DNA of 64,000 bases from Bacteroidaceae bacterium. GTDB taxonomy: Bacteria; Bacteroidota; Bacteroidia; Bacteroidales; Bacteroidaceae. Each line of letters opens with the position of its first letter. The first letter of the stretch is position 1. Below are positions 27,998 through 41,539 of the stretch, piece by piece. The notes under the pieces were generated by a model. The model made no database searches, was not told where the DNA came from, and saw only the letters and a program-made list of their open reading frames with translations. Location of the stretch: contig JAFSRW010000078.1 in assembly GCA_017445925.1 (NCBI GenBank), positions 1 to 64,000 on the forward strand, read 5' to 3'. The translations under genes were made by a program, and so were the position numbers.

Positions 27998-28216
27998 CTA
28001 ATAGCTGTATGTGAATCCCTCCGTGAACTCCGTCATTACTTTTCCATGCTTGTCTGTTACATGGTCATGAATCTTCTGTTTTGTTTCGTCACTCAAGGAA
28101 TTCCAGTGCACGGTACAACGTGGATACTTGTTGTCGTTCTGGAACAGCTTACCAGCAATTCTCTCTTTCTCAGCTATCGTGAGCTGAATCCACCAATCGT
28201 CTAAACTATACTTCAT
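27998..28216 (-). CDS. Small soluble protein of unknown function
   Basis: The 72-residue protein begins MKYSLDDWWIQLTIAEKERIAG and ends in an aromatic FTYSY. It has no signal peptide or membrane helix. Coding status is supported by a full promoter directly upstream (28249-28280) and reasonable codon use. I do not recognise the family. It stands alone between the efflux operon and the flavodiiron gene. Confidence 0.7.
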   Translation of the reverse strand: MKYSLDDWWIQLTIAEKERIAGKLFQNDNKYPRCTVHWNSLSDETKQKIHDHVTDKHGKVMTEFTEGFTYSY

Positions 28217-28248
28217 GGTACGCTATATTTAATTATGGTTTAACCCGA

Positions 28249-28280
28249 CAAATATACAAATTAATATCAAACAAGCAAAA
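28249..28280 (-). promoter_or_regulatory. Promoter of the 72-residue gene
   Basis: On the minus strand TTTTG (28280-28276), a 19-base spacer and TATATTTG (28256-28249) match the consensus well. Confidence 0.7.
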
Positions 28281-28410
28281 TAAAATGCGATATCTGAGGC
28301 AGAAATCTGAATTAATGTGAAATAACACCCTCCCAAATGACCTTAATTCGGCTTTTATTTCTATCTTTGCAAGAAGAAAAATGTAAATTTCACAAATATA
28401 ACGTTAAAGT

Positions 28411-29565
28411 ATGAAAGCAAATATCAAATACATTGGCTGTGATGATGCCGAAATGAGCCTTTTCGAAAGTCAGTATGTAACCCCCGAAGGCATGTGCTAC
28501 AACAGCTACCTAATCCTTGACGAGAAGGTTGCTGTAATGGACAGCGTTGACCCTCGCAAGACCGATGAGTGGATGCAGAACCTGTCTGCAGCACTTGAGG
28601 GGCGTACTCCTGACTATCTGATTGTTCAGCACATGGAACCCGACCATTCCGGCTCTCTCGCCACCTTCCGCAAGGCCTACCCCTCAGCTACCATTGTTGC
28701 TTCCGAGAAAGCCTTGGCTATAATGAAACAGTTTGACGAGAAGACCCCGTTTGCTCCCACTATGACTGTTAAGGAGGGCGATACGCTCAACCTGGGCAAG
28801 CGTACCCTGCAGTTCATAGGTGCCCCAATGATTCACTGGCCCGAGGTGATTGTTACCTACTGCCCCGAAGAGAAAACACTCTTCTCTGCCGATGCATTTG
28901 GCAAGTTTGGCGTGATAGATGCCGATGCCGACGACTGGGCTTGCGAGGCTCGACGCTACTACTTTAATATCTGTGGCAAATACGGTGTACCAGTTGGTAC
29001 ATTGCTCAAAAAGGCTGCTACCCTTGATATTCAGACCATCTGCCCGCTTCACGGGCCTATATTGGAAGACGAGAAGTTGGCTGAGGCACTACGCCTCTAT
29101 ACTATCTGGGGCAGCTATGGTGTAGAGACCGAAGGCGTGCTAGTGGCTCATGCTTCCATTCATGGCAACACCAAGAAGGTTGCTGAGAAACTGGCTCAGA
29201 TGCTACAGCAGAAGGGTGCCAAGAAGGTAGTTTTGGCAGACCTTTGCCGCGATGATATGGCAGAAGTTATCGAGGATGCGTTCCGCATGAACAAACTGGT
29301 AGTTTGCGCATCTTCTTACGATGGCGACGTATTCCCACCCATGCACATGTTCCTCTGGAAACTCAAACTCAAGGCATACCAAAATCGTACCATAGGTATT
29401 GTGGAGAACGGCACTTGGGCACCTTCGGCAGGAAAAGCTATGCAAGCCATCATTGAGCAGATGAAGAACATTACCATCGTGGAGCCATCTGTTACCATCC
29501 GCTCATCTATGAAAGAGGCCGACATCCCCGCTCTTGAAGCCTTAGCAGAAGCTGTGCTGAACTGA
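28411..29565 (+). CDS. Flavodiiron protein (FprA-like)
   Basis: Flavodiiron proteins reduce O2 to water or NO to N2O in anaerobes. The 384-residue protein has the diiron ligands H74-x-E76-x-D78-H79 (QHMEPDHSG), His in MIHWPEV, Asp in SADAFG and His in CPLHGPI. A C-terminal flavodoxin domain (ASIHGNTKKVAEKL, then ASSYDGDVFPP) binds FMN. Electrons normally come from rubredoxin, which is not encoded nearby. TATCTTTG at 28362-28369 is a likely -7 box. Confidence 0.95.
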   Translation: MKANIKYIGCDDAEMSLFESQYVTPEGMCYNSYLILDEKVAVMDSVDPRKTDEWMQNLSAALEGRTPDYLIVQHMEPDHSGSLATFRKAYPSATIVASEKALAIMKQFDEKTPFAPTMTVKEGDTLNLGKRTLQFIGAPMIHWPEVIVTYCPEEKTLFSADAFGKFGVIDADADDWACEARRYYFNICGKYGVPVGTLLKKAATLDIQTICPLHGPILEDEKLAEALRLYTIWGSYGVETEGVLVAHASIHGNTKKVAEKLAQMLQQKGAKKVVLADLCRDDMAEVIEDAFRMNKLVVCASSYDGDVFPPMHMFLWKLKLKAYQNRTIGIVENGTWAPSAGKAMQAIIEQMKNITIVEPSVTIRSSMKEADIPALEALAEAVLN

Positions 29566-29601
29566 CAGCTGTAAAAAATGAATAATAAAATCTATACAAA
29601 A

Positions 29602-30492
29602 ATGAAAACAATTAGAACTCTGCTCATTATCGCCCTTACGCTGCTAACTGCAGCTTGCGGCACAACCAACACAGTACCCATCACAGGACGTAAGACACGT
29701 CTGCTAGTTGACGACGCACAAATTCTCAGTTTAAGTTCCCAGCAATATCAGGATTATATGAAAGGGGCTACACTTTCTACCAATCAGAACAACTCGGCTA
29801 TGGTGAAACGTGTAGGTCAGCGCCTTGCCACTGCCGTTGAAACTTACCTCAAAAACAATGGTTACGCCAATGAATTGCAGAATTTCCAGTGGGAATTTAA
29901 TCTGGTGGCCAACGATCAGGTTAACGCCTTCTGTATGCCAGGCGGCAAGATAGTTGTTTACGAAGGCATTCTCCCTCTCACTCAGGACGAAACTGGCCTT
30001 GCCATTGTGCTTGGGCATGAAATTGCACATGCCGTTGCCAAACATTCTGCCGAGCAGCTCTCCAAGCAATATCGTCAGCAATATGCCGCACAAATAGGTG
30101 GCAGCGTGCTATCTCAACTGGCACAAGCTAAAGGAATGGCCAACACAGCTTCTCTGATTGACATGGTAGGACAGATCGGCTTCAACTTTGCTAACCTGAA
30201 GTATTCGCGAGACAACGAAACTGAGGCAGATCATCTAGGTCTAATCTTTGCTGCTATGGCTGGTTACGACCCGCAGTTAGCTATACCTTTCTGGCAGCGT
30301 ATGGCTCAGCAAAGCGGTGGAAGTAATACAAGCGAACTGTTCAGCGACCATCCTTCTGACGAGAAACGATTAGCAGCTCTGCAGAAACTTATGCCCGAAG
30401 CACTCAAATACTACACGCCTACAGTTTCTGCTACTACTCAGAAAACAACTACCACAACTAAGAAGAAGACTACAAGCACAAAGAAGAAATAA
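29602..30492 (+). CDS. M48-family metallopeptidase lipoprotein
   Basis: The protein has a lipoprotein signal ending TAAC, then an M48 peptidase domain with HEIAHAVAKHS (HExxH) and ETEADHLGL (third zinc ligand). It resembles periplasmic BepA/LoiP-type proteases that act in outer membrane protein quality control. The tail is a Thr/Lys-rich low-complexity run (TTQKTTTTTKKKTTSTKKK). ATG at 29602 gives the clean signal; an in-frame ATG at 29578 would add eight residues. Confidence 0.92.
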   Translation: MKTIRTLLIIALTLLTAACGTTNTVPITGRKTRLLVDDAQILSLSSQQYQDYMKGATLSTNQNNSAMVKRVGQRLATAVETYLKNNGYANELQNFQWEFNLVANDQVNAFCMPGGKIVVYEGILPLTQDETGLAIVLGHEIAHAVAKHSAEQLSKQYRQQYAAQIGGSVLSQLAQAKGMANTASLIDMVGQIGFNFANLKYSRDNETEADHLGLIFAAMAGYDPQLAIPFWQRMAQQSGGSNTSELFSDHPSDEKRLAALQKLMPEALKYYTPTVSATTQKTTTTTKKKTTSTKKK

Positions 30493-30520
30493 GCCGTTTC
30501 CCCCGGCTCCACTCATAACG

Positions 30521-31099
30521 CTATAGCTCATCTATGCTGACAATACCCTTTACTACGCAGTAAATGATAATGTCGGCAAGGGAGCGAGCGTGAATCTTCT
30601 CCATGATATTCTTGCGATGAGAAATAACTGTCGTGGTGGCAAGATTGAGTTGTTGAGCTACTTCCTTATTTATATAGCCTTTACAAAGAAGAATTGCCAC
30701 CTCAACCTCGCGTGAGGAAAGAACCTCCTTTTGGTCTATCTGACGAGCCATATTAATGGCATGATCATGCCCCATGTGCTGAAGAGCCATGATATCACTT
30801 ACTATCTGCTTCTCTGACTGGCAGATATTAAGTGTATGAACATCCTTTATCTGCATATCGCCTTTCACCAAGACAATGGTCTTCTTGGGGAACTGACGAA
30901 AAAAATTAGGCTGCTGAAAATAGATGTTGGAGGATACAAAGAAATGAAGGAACCCGGACATATCTCCGTGTTCCATCAATTCTTTTGCACTTGAATAGAC
31001 TTGTATATCTGCCATCGGCAACAGACGGCCTAGCAAATGCTGCAGGCCCATACATGTGAGTACATTACTGTCGATGACGGCAAATCTTATACAAACCAT
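30521..31099 (-). CDS. LuxR-type regulator with degenerate receiver domain
   Basis: The 192-residue protein has a receiver-like N-terminal half ([19 protein letters not shown]) and a GerE/LuxR helix-turn-helix ([43 protein letters not shown]) at the C-terminus. At the expected phosphoacceptor position the strand reads [11 protein letters not shown], with no Asp, so it may act without phosphorylation. Its ATG overlaps the end of the glycogen phosphorylase gene by 13 bases, so it is translated from the same mRNA. Targets are unknown. Confidence 0.88.
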   Translation of the reverse strand: MVCIRFAVIDSNVLTCMGLQHLLGRLLPMADIQVYSSAKELMEHGDMSGFLHFFVSSNIYFQQPNFFRQFPKKTIVLVKGDMQIKDVHTLNICQSEKQIVSDIMALQHMGHDHAINMARQIDQKEVLSSREVEVAILLCKGYINKEVAQQLNLATTTVISHRKNIMEKIHARSLADIIIYCVVKGIVSIDEL

Positions 31100-33651
31100 T
31101 TTACGTAACTGAAATCCTGACGGTGAGGCAGGTTCTCATTCTTAGGATACATGCGATAGCAAATCTTGAAACTTCCTGCATTGTCAACACTATGGCTAGT
31201 ACGGAAAGTATATCGATTGCCTTCTACTTTCACCAGTTCAAAATCGTTTACATGATAGATGTGGTCTTCACCATGAATATCTGTTTGCAAGGTTACGAGT
31301 TCCACACCGATGGCATTATCCAAGCCAGCCTCGTCTATCACAACTTCTACGTTGTACTTCTTACCAGCCTCAATATTGCCGTTCAACACCTCTTCTGATT
31401 TTCTGATTTCTACGACGTTGACAGCATCCCAACGCTCGGCAACCGTCTCTTTCCAGAGTGCAATTTCGTTAGCCAATTTCCTGTTATCAGCATTGAGGGC
31501 AACAGAACGGTTATAAAGCTTGTTATAGAACTTGTTGTAATAATCATCCAACTGACGCTTCATGGTGTAATGGGGCGCAATCTGTGCAATTGAATTCTTT
31601 ATTACCTTAATCCAACCGGGACTGTATCCCTTAGCGTTACGTGCATAATAGAGAGGCATTATCTCATTCTCAAGGAGTGAATAAAGGGTGGCAGCATCCA
31701 GCTGATCCTGATACTCCTGATTCTGATAGGTACGCTTATCTGTAAGCGCCCAACCAGCACCTTCACGATAACCCTCAAGCCACCATCCATCTAGAACTGA
31801 CAGGTTGATAACACCATTCATCTCGGCCTTCTCGCCTGACGTACCTGATGCCTCAAGAGGACGGGTAGGTGTATTCATCCAAATATCTACACCACTTACC
31901 AAACGACGAGCCAACTGCATGTCGTAATTCTCGAGGAAGATAATCTTACCCAGAAACTCTGGACGCTGGCTTATCTCGTAAATCTTCTTGATAAGACCCT
32001 GCCCTGCCCCATCTGCAGGATGGGCCTTTCCTGTGTAAAGGAACTGAACCGGATAGTTAGGGTTGTTAACAATCCTGCTGAGACGCTCCAAATCAGTAAA
32101 CAGCAGATGAGCACGCTTGTATGTAGCAAAACGACGACCGAAACCAATCAACAGGGCATTGGGATTAATCTTCTCCATCAGATTAACTACACGTGAAGGA
32201 TCACCCTGGTTCTTCAACCAGCTATCGCGGAACTTCTCACGGATATAGTCAATCAATTTGGCCTTCAGAGTCATACGGGTCTTCCAAACCTCTTCGTCGC
32301 TTACATTATAAATAGCCTCCCAGATGGCTTGATTACTCTGGTCATTGATGTGATTGGCATCGAAATGCTTAGCATATAACAGACGCCACTCGTTGGCACA
32401 CCATGTGGGGAAGTGAACGCCATTGGTTACATAGCCTACATGACTCTCCTCAGGGAAATAACCCTTCCAGATTCCAGCAAACATCTTCTTGCTTACCTCG
32501 CCGTGCAACCAGCTTACGCCATTTACCTCCTGAGAGGTATTGCAGGCAAAGGTTGACATACAGAAGCGCTCTGAATGGTCATCGGGATTCATACGACCCA
32601 TACCAATGAACTCATCCCAGGTTATACCCAACAGCTGAGGATAACCGCTCATGTATTTGCTGAAGAGACCCTCGTCAAAATAGTCATGACCAGCAGGAAC
32701 AGGTGTATGAACGGTATAGAGAGAAGAAGCACGAACCAGTTCTAGAGCCATTGTGAAGTTCATGCCTTCATTAACGTAATCAACCAGGCGCTGAACGTTG
32801 CAAAGTGCAGCGTGACCTTCGTTACAATGATAAATATCTTTCTTGATACCAAGTTTCTTTAAAGTCAGCACGCCACCAATACCAAGCAGGATTTCCTGCT
32901 TCAGACGGTTTTCCCAATCGCCACCATATAGGGCATGAGTGATACTGCGGTCGTACTCAGAGTTCATCTCGTTATCTGTATCGAGGAGATAAAGCTTGAT
33001 ACGGCCTACATTTACACGCCACACATATGCGTGTACATGATAATTCATATAAGGTACGTCAACAACCATAGGTGTGCCGTCCTCATTCAACTGCTGCTCT
33101 ATGGGCAGTGTACCAAAGTTCTGTGCCTCGTAATTGGCAATCTGCTGGCCATCCATACTCAGAGTCTGAGTAAAATAGCCGTATCGATACAAGAAACCTA
33201 TCGCACACATATCCACGTTAGAGTCGCTGGCCTCCTTCAGATAGTCACCAGCCAAGATGCCCAAACCGCCAGAATAAATCTTCAGTACCTGATTCAAACC
33301 ATACTCCATGCACAGATAGGCTACGCTGGGACGTGACTTGTCAGGCTCAACATCCATATAAGTACGGAACTCATCGTACACATCATTCATCTTCTGGATT
33401 ATAGCCTTGTCCTTAGCCAACTTCTCCATCTTCTCAAAGCTGATGCGTTCTAACAGCAAGACGGGGTTTTGGTGACAATCCTCGTACAATGTTTTATCGA
33501 GGAGACGGAACAGACTTCTTGCATTGTGGTTCCAAGACCACCACATATTATGAGCGAGTTCTTCCAACCTACTCAACTCTGCAGGAATATTACTCTTAAC
33601 TGTAATAGGTTTCCAACAGGGTTGGTTAGTATTACTTGCCTTAATCTTCAT
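31087..33651 (-). CDS. glgP: Alpha-glucan phosphorylase (GT35, short form)
   Basis: The enzyme releases glucose-1-phosphate from glycogen or starch using phosphate. The 854-residue protein starts with the DUF3417 pattern ([19 protein letters not shown]) of the short bacterial form, and has the PLP region [18 protein letters not shown]. Its last ~100 residues form an Ig-like extension ([19 protein letters not shown]). Glycogen synthase lies 33 bases upstream on the same strand, and a LuxR-type gene overlaps the 3' end. Confidence 0.96.
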   Translation of the reverse strand: MKIKASNTNQPCWKPITVKSNIPAELSRLEELAHNMWWSWNHNARSLFRLLDKTLYEDCHQNPVLLLERISFEKMEKLAKDKAIIQKMNDVYDEFRTYMDVEPDKSRPSVAYLCMEYGLNQVLKIYSGGLGILAGDYLKEASDSNVDMCAIGFLYRYGYFTQTLSMDGQQIANYEAQNFGTLPIEQQLNEDGTPMVVDVPYMNYHVHAYVWRVNVGRIKLYLLDTDNEMNSEYDRSITHALYGGDWENRLKQEILLGIGGVLTLKKLGIKKDIYHCNEGHAALCNVQRLVDYVNEGMNFTMALELVRASSLYTVHTPVPAGHDYFDEGLFSKYMSGYPQLLGITWDEFIGMGRMNPDDHSERFCMSTFACNTSQEVNGVSWLHGEVSKKMFAGIWKGYFPEESHVGYVTNGVHFPTWCANEWRLLYAKHFDANHINDQSNQAIWEAIYNVSDEEVWKTRMTLKAKLIDYIREKFRDSWLKNQGDPSRVVNLMEKINPNALLIGFGRRFATYKRAHLLFTDLERLSRIVNNPNYPVQFLYTGKAHPADGAGQGLIKKIYEISQRPEFLGKIIFLENYDMQLARRLVSGVDIWMNTPTRPLEASGTSGEKAEMNGVINLSVLDGWWLEGYREGAGWALTDKRTYQNQEYQDQLDAATLYSLLENEIMPLYYARNAKGYSPGWIKVIKNSIAQIAPHYTMKRQLDDYYNKFYNKLYNRSVALNADNRKLANEIALWKETVAERWDAVNVVEIRKSEEVLNGNIEAGKKYNVEVVIDEAGLDNAIGVELVTLQTDIHGEDHIYHVNDFELVKVEGNRYTFRTSHSVDNAGSFKICYRMYPKNENLPHRQDFSYVKWFV

Positions 33652-33684
33652 GATTTATTTGTTAATAGTTATAATGAATAAAAA

Positions 33685-35343
33685 TTATTTCAATCTCTTA
33701 TTTCTGTTGTTCAATGCTATATTGTAAGCCTCATAGTAGTAACTTATGAAATGTTTCCAGAGAGCTTTTTCGGCAAGCTTGGAAGCTTTCTTACGAACAG
33801 CATCCTGTTTCTTGCTATCTAAAGAGGAATATTGTGCAATGCTCGTTAAAACATTGTCAACCACTTCACTGAAGTTATAGTCGTTACGTACTATCACCTC
33901 TACACCATCCTGAATCTTGCTCGCACGGCCCAATTCTTTATTGGCCCACATGCCAAAGCCGGAAACAGATGTCGTGATACAAGGAACATGGAACGCAACT
34001 GCTTCCAACGGAGTGTAGCCCCAAGGCTCGTAATAAGAGGGGTAAACGGCAAGGTCGTTACCAATCAGCAAATCGTAATACGGCATATCAAAGATGCCAT
34101 CATTGCCGTCAAGATAACAGGGAACAAAGATAACCTTAACCTGACTATCCTTATTATTATGCATACCATGTGAATGCAGGAAATTAATCACACCATCATG
34201 CTCCTGATTATGGAGCGTGTGAGTGTACAGCGGGTCTACAAGAGGCGTATCGTAAACAGTATCAAACCTTAGTCTGTCCTTAAGATCGGCACGTGGTGAG
34301 TCCATCCAACCAGGGACTTGAATCAGTGCCAGGACAGGACGCTTAAGATTCTGCTCGTACAAACCACGATACATAGTCTCGAGGAACACATCTATACCCT
34401 TGTTCTTATATTCGTAACGTCCACTGGTAGCCACCACAAGTGTATCGTCAGTAAACTCTACACCTGTAAGAGCGTTTGCTACACGGAATATCTGCTTGCG
34501 GGCTTTCTCTCTGGCTGCAGTAAACTTGGCGCCACGAGGAACAAAGTCTTGCTCGAAACCATTCATCAGAACGGCATCACATTCTTTGTCCAGCAACTCT
34601 TTGCACTCGTTGGCTGTAACATCGCTAACGGTTGTAAAACAGTCCACATTATGTGCTGTCTGTCGCTCAATACTATGCTTCGACTCCATGTTTAGTTCCT
34701 GAGCCATCTGATTGCCATTGTATGCCCACAGATAATCATACAGGGGCTTACGGTTGCCGGCTATGCTGCGCCCGATACTGGTAGCATGAGTGGTAAAGAT
34801 GGTTGCAATCTGAGGTACTTTCTGCTGGATATATAATGCACCCATGCAAGTCATCCATTCGTGTACCTGATATACGACATTCTTTTTCTTTTTCAGATTA
34901 TGACGATAGAAGCTTTCAACCACCAGTCCGGCTGCGTATGCAAACATACAGGCTTCGTCGTAGTCGCCGTATGCATGTAGGCTATCAACCTGATAATAGT
35001 TCCATGCGGCTGCGTAAATATCGTTCTTTATAGCAAAGTACGGAGTGAAGTCGACTAAGATTACATAGGGCTGACCAGGAATGTTCCAACGGCCAACACG
35101 AATGCGTAAACCTTCCTCGACTGCTTTCTTTGTCCAAGAAGGCCACAATTTCTTGTCTTCCAAAAAGAGGGGATTCTCCTTATTCATCCAAACATCAGGA
35201 CCAACGAAGACAAGATTATCTTTATTAGTTTCCTGGAGTGTCTTTGCTCTGGTACTAAGTACGGTGTAAATACCACCAACTTTATTACATACTTCCCAAC
35301 TGCTTTCAAAGATAAAGTCGGGACTTAACTTTTTTTCTGCCAT
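33685..35343 (-). CDS. Glycogen synthase, GT3 family
   Basis: GT3 synthases, best known from animals and yeast, add glucose from UDP-glucose to glycogen. The 552-residue protein has FESSWEVCNKVGGIYTVLSTRA at the start, and SYYEPWGYTPLEAVAFHVPCITT near the C-terminus with the catalytic Glu. It differs from GlgA (GT5), which is ADP-glucose dependent. TAACTTTG at 35376-35383 is the likely -7 box. It starts the synthase-phosphorylase-regulator operon. Confidence 0.95.
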   Translation of the reverse strand: MAEKKLSPDFIFESSWEVCNKVGGIYTVLSTRAKTLQETNKDNLVFVGPDVWMNKENPLFLEDKKLWPSWTKKAVEEGLRIRVGRWNIPGQPYVILVDFTPYFAIKNDIYAAAWNYYQVDSLHAYGDYDEACMFAYAAGLVVESFYRHNLKKKKNVVYQVHEWMTCMGALYIQQKVPQIATIFTTHATSIGRSIAGNRKPLYDYLWAYNGNQMAQELNMESKHSIERQTAHNVDCFTTVSDVTANECKELLDKECDAVLMNGFEQDFVPRGAKFTAAREKARKQIFRVANALTGVEFTDDTLVVATSGRYEYKNKGIDVFLETMYRGLYEQNLKRPVLALIQVPGWMDSPRADLKDRLRFDTVYDTPLVDPLYTHTLHNQEHDGVINFLHSHGMHNNKDSQVKVIFVPCYLDGNDGIFDMPYYDLLIGNDLAVYPSYYEPWGYTPLEAVAFHVPCITTSVSGFGMWANKELGRASKIQDGVEVIVRNDYNFSEVVDNVLTSIAQYSSLDSKKQDAVRKKASKLAEKALWKHFISYYYEAYNIALNNRNKRLK

Positions 35344-35447
35344 TAGATTAAAACCTTATACTCTTAAATCGAGTGCAAAGTTATAACAATTATCTGAGTG
35401 CACGAAATCATTATTCGTTTTTTTGACTTAAGTCAATACATAACAAA

Positions 35448-35595
35448 AAGAGGAAGCTGTGTCAAAATAAAGATGTACCTTATGTATTTATAGTCCGTAC
35501 GGGACGGATACCGAGTCCGTACGGGACGGACTAGGAGTTCGTACGGGACGGACAAAAAACTTCCACGTAATCTCTTTATCTCGACACAGCCTCTT
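35448..35595. repeat. MITE-like element with three 22-base repeats
   Basis: The ends are imperfect inverted repeats: AAGAGGAAGCTGTGTC at 35448 and GACACAGCCTCTT ending at 35595. They extend inward to ATAAAG/CTTTAT with one 3-base gap. Between them three copies of GTCCGTACGGGACGGA start at 35493, 35515 and 35537, an exact 22-base period. No coding sequence is present. The GAGGCTGTGTC end resembles ends of Bacteroidales IS-derived elements (from memory). It lies in the gap between the glycogen synthase and beta-galactosidase genes. Confidence 0.75.
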
Positions 35596-35602
35596 CATCC
35601 TA

Positions 35603-39250
<3,648 letters not shown>

Positions 39251-39279
39251 TTACATTTACCAATCAAAATAATACAATT

Positions 39280-39555
39280 ATGTTAAGACTGAATTGTTTC
39301 TTCCAGGCCAAGAAAGGCCAGTACGAACGTGCATTAGAAGCTGCTATTGCACTGGTTGCCAAATCTCAGAACCACGCCGGATGCGTTGCCTACGATTGTT
39401 TCGAAAGCGCTACACGCCCCGATGTATTCTGCATCATTGAGACATGGAAAGACCAACCCTCCCTTGATGCCCACAGCCAAACGCCAGAATTCAAGCAGTA
39501 TGTTGGCATCATCAATGAATGCGGTGAAATGAAGATTGAAGTAATGGAAAAGTAA
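39280..39555 (+). CDS. ABM-domain quinol monooxygenase-like protein
   Basis: The 91-residue protein fits the antibiotic biosynthesis monooxygenase (YgiN-like) fold: FFQAKKGQYERALEAAIALVAKSQNHAGCVAYD, then DVFCIIETWKDQPSLDAH. Such small dimers oxidise quinols or bind heme-like ligands; function here is unknown. The ATG at 39280 is favoured because a TATTTTTG box lies at 39233-39240 and would start transcription near 39246. It is divergent from the beta-galactosidase gene. Confidence 0.88.
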   Translation: MLRLNCFFQAKKGQYERALEAAIALVAKSQNHAGCVAYDCFESATRPDVFCIIETWKDQPSLDAHSQTPEFKQYVGIINECGEMKIEVMEK

Positions 39556-39566
39556 AATTACCCAAC

Positions 39567-39604
39567 AAAAGAGAGCAACCTCATTTTTGAAGTTGCTCTC
39601 TTTT
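39567..39604. terminator. Bidirectional terminator
   Basis: GAGAGCAAC (39571-39579) and GTTGCTCTC (39592-39600) form a 9-bp stem flanked by AAAA and TTTT. It serves the ABM gene on the plus strand and the convergent ribosomal cluster on the minus strand. Confidence 0.85.
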
Positions 39605-39631
39605 ATTAAGTGTATCTTGGAAGAACCTTAA

Positions 39632-39790
39632 TTAGTTCTTGAAGAAATCTTTAACTGCCTCGTTGGGCACCATCTGCTCATCGAAAGAGTAAGAACCTGT
39701 CTCAGGATTCTTTACCATCTTGATAACTTTGGTATATGAACGGCCATCAGTCTTACCAGTCTGAAGAGAGGCCACTGTTTTCTTTGCCAT
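39632..39790 (-). CDS. DUF4295 small protein
   Basis: A 52-residue basic protein starting MAKKTVASLQTGKTDGRSY and ending VPNEAVKDFFKN. DUF4295 proteins are known in Bacteroidetes and usually follow rpmB-rpmG, as here. The position suggests a ribosome-linked role, but none is established. Confidence 0.93.
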   Translation of the reverse strand: MAKKTVASLQTGKTDGRSYTKVIKMVKNPETGSYSFDEQMVPNEAVKDFFKN

Positions 39791-39884
39791 AGTTCTTAAT
39801 GAATGTTTATTGGTTATTGGTTATTGGTTATTGAGGAAGGAATTACCATAACCTCTAACCTATAACCTCTAACCTTTTTGGTTA
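39791..39884. repeat. TTATTGG / TCTAACC simple repeats between ribosomal genes
   Basis: Four ATTGGTT units (39808-39835) are followed by four TAACCTC/TAACCTA units (39849-39875). The two runs are partly complementary, so a weak hairpin between rpmG and the DUF4295 gene is possible. Related runs occur at 58714-58745. Confidence 0.65.
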
Positions 39885-40073
39885 TTACTTGATTTCCTTG
39901 TGAACAGTCATCTTCTTAAGGATGGGATTGTACTTCTTGAGCTCAAGACGCTCAGGAGTATTCTTCCTGTTCTTGGTGGTAATATAACGAGATGTACCAG
40001 GCAGACCGCTTTGCTTCATCTCTGTGCACTCCAGAATAACCTGTACTCTGTTGCCTTTTTGCTTCTTTGCCAT
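39885..40073 (-). CDS. rpmG: 50S ribosomal protein L33
   Basis: The 62-residue basic protein has [14 protein letters not shown] and the conserved [24 protein letters not shown]. Only one Cys is present, so this is the zinc-free (C-) form. It lies 18 bases after rpmB. Confidence 0.97.
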   Translation of the reverse strand: MAKKQKGNRVQVILECTEMKQSGLPGTSRYITTKNRKNTPERLELKKYNPILKKMTVHKEIK

Positions 40074-40091
40074 AATTTGTACTCCTTATTA

Positions 40092-40352
40092 TTAACCAAT
40101 TACTTTAATATCCTTCCAATCACAAAATCCCTGAGAAACAGCGCTCTTGAGAGCTGCATCCAGACCTACCTTATTAATATAGCGCAGACCTGCAGCACTG
40201 ATGCTCAGTGAAATCCAGCAGTCCTCCTCTACATAATAGAACTTCTTGGTGAACAAGTTCACATCGAAGTGTCTCTTAGTGCGACGCTTTGAGTGGGAAA
40301 CGTTGTTGCCAATCATGGCCTTTTTCCCTGTAATTTGACAAATCTTAGACAT
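40092..40352 (-). CDS. rpmB: 50S ribosomal protein L28
   Basis: The 86-residue protein starts [20 protein letters not shown], the L28 signature, and has [11 protein letters not shown]. The one Cys pair typical of zinc-binding L28 is incomplete. It is first in the rpmB-rpmG-DUF4295 operon, driven by the promoter at 40406-40436. Confidence 0.97.
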   Translation of the reverse strand: MSKICQITGKKAMIGNNVSHSKRRTKRHFDVNLFTKKFYYVEEDCWISLSISAAGLRYINKVGLDAALKSAVSQGFCDWKDIKVIG

Positions 40353-40405
40353 TTCTACCTTTTCTTTTTAGTCTATTCCAATAACAACTTCTTCCAAACA
40401 GGGCA

Positions 40406-40436
40406 CAAAGGTACAATAATTTATCTGAACCACAAA
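40406..40436 (-). promoter_or_regulatory. Promoter of rpmB-rpmG-DUF4295
   Basis: On the minus strand TTTG (40436-40433), a 19-base spacer and TACCTTTG (40413-40406) form a full consensus. The spacing fits exactly. Confidence 0.8.
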
Positions 40437-40459
40437 TACTTTGAACTTTTTTTTTGTCT

Positions 40460-41539
40460 TTATATCACATTTCTGCTGTATGCAGGAGCAGAAACAGGGC
40501 AAAATTCCTTGTTCAAATACTTATAATAGCCCGTTATAGCTATCATTGCTGCATTATCTGTGGTATAACTGAACTTAGGAATAAAGACTTTCCAACCATA
40601 ACGTTTGGCATAATCATAGAATGCATTGCGCAATCCATTATTGGCAGAAACACCACCGGCCACTGCCACTTGCTTTATCTTAAGGTCCTTGGCTGCCAGA
40701 CGCAGTTTCTTCATAAGGATATCCACAATGGTCTTCTCGAGAGAGGCTGCCAAGTCGTTCAGATGATGCTCTATGAAATCAGGTTCTTCTGCCAACCAGT
40801 TACGGAGTGAATACAGGAAACTGGTCTTAAGTCCACTGAAACTGTAATCGTAACCTGCGATGTTGGGCTTTGAGAAGGTGAATGCTTCTGGGTTGCCTTG
40901 CCTTGCCAACTTATCTATGATCGGTCCGCCTGGATATCCAAGCCCCATAACCTTAGAACATTTATCTATAGCTTCGCCTGCTGCATCATCGATGGTCTGG
41001 CCTATTATTTCCATTTCATGGTAAGATTTCACCAATACTATCTGACTGTTTCCTCCACTTACCAACAGACAAAGGAAGGGAAATGTGGGCGACTCATAAT
41101 CGTCATTCTCCGTATGAATGAAATGTGCCAGAATATGACCTTGCAAGTGATTGACATCAACCAGAGGAATGCCCAATGAAAGGGCCAACCCTTTGGCAAA
41201 GGAAACACCTACCAACAAGGAACCCATCAAACCCGGGCCGCGAGTAAAGGCAATAGCCGAAAGCTGCTCACGTTCTATGCCAGCCTTCTTTAATGCTGTA
41301 TCAACAACAGGAACAATATTCTGCTGGTGGGCTCTGCTGGCCAACTCTGGCACCACCCCACCATATTCCATATGAACAGCTTGGCTGGCTATTACGTTGC
41401 TGAGCAGAATGCCATCACGGATAACAGCAGCCGATGTATCATCGCAACTACTTTCGATGCCAAGAATATATACGGGCCCTCTCCCGGCCTCCCCCAAAGG
41501 GGAGGTGGCTGAAACGCCGCTATGTTTTAACTCTTCCAT
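40460..41539 (-). CDS. tsaD: tRNA threonylcarbamoyltransferase TsaD
   Basis: TsaD transfers threonylcarbamoyl to A37 of ANN-reading tRNAs with TsaB and TsaE. The conserved start YILGIESSCDDTSAAVI begins only at about residue 24, then ELASRAHQQN, the metal motif NHLQGHILAHF, and VSGGNSQIV. The first ~22 residues are not conserved TsaD sequence; residues ~12-22 (TSPLGEAGRGP) are coded by the arm of an inverted repeat element (41474-41609). No other ATG or GTG is available downstream before the domain, so the extension is probably translated. map lies 68 bases upstream. Confidence 0.94.
   Translation of the reverse strand: MEELKHSGVSATSPLGEAGRGPVYILGIESSCDDTSAAVIRDGILLSNVIASQAVHMEYGGVVPELASRAHQQNIVPVVDTALKKAGIEREQLSAIAFTRGPGLMGSLLVGVSFAKGLALSLGIPLVDVNHLQGHILAHFIHTENDDYESPTFPFLCLLVSGGNSQIVLVKSYHEMEIIGQTIDDAAGEAIDKCSKVMGLGYPGGPIIDKLARQGNPEAFTFSKPNIAGYDYSFSGLKTSFLYSLRNWLAEEPDFIEHHLNDLAASLEKTIVDILMKKLRLAAKDLKIKQVAVAGGVSANNGLRNAFYDYAKRYGWKVFIPKFSYTTDNAAMIAITGYYKYLNKEFCPVSAPAYSRNVI

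Noticed and set aside
35493..35553. Short CRISPR-like repeats (three copies)
   Set aside because: Period of 22 leaves only 6-base gaps; this is a tandem repeat inside a MITE-like element.
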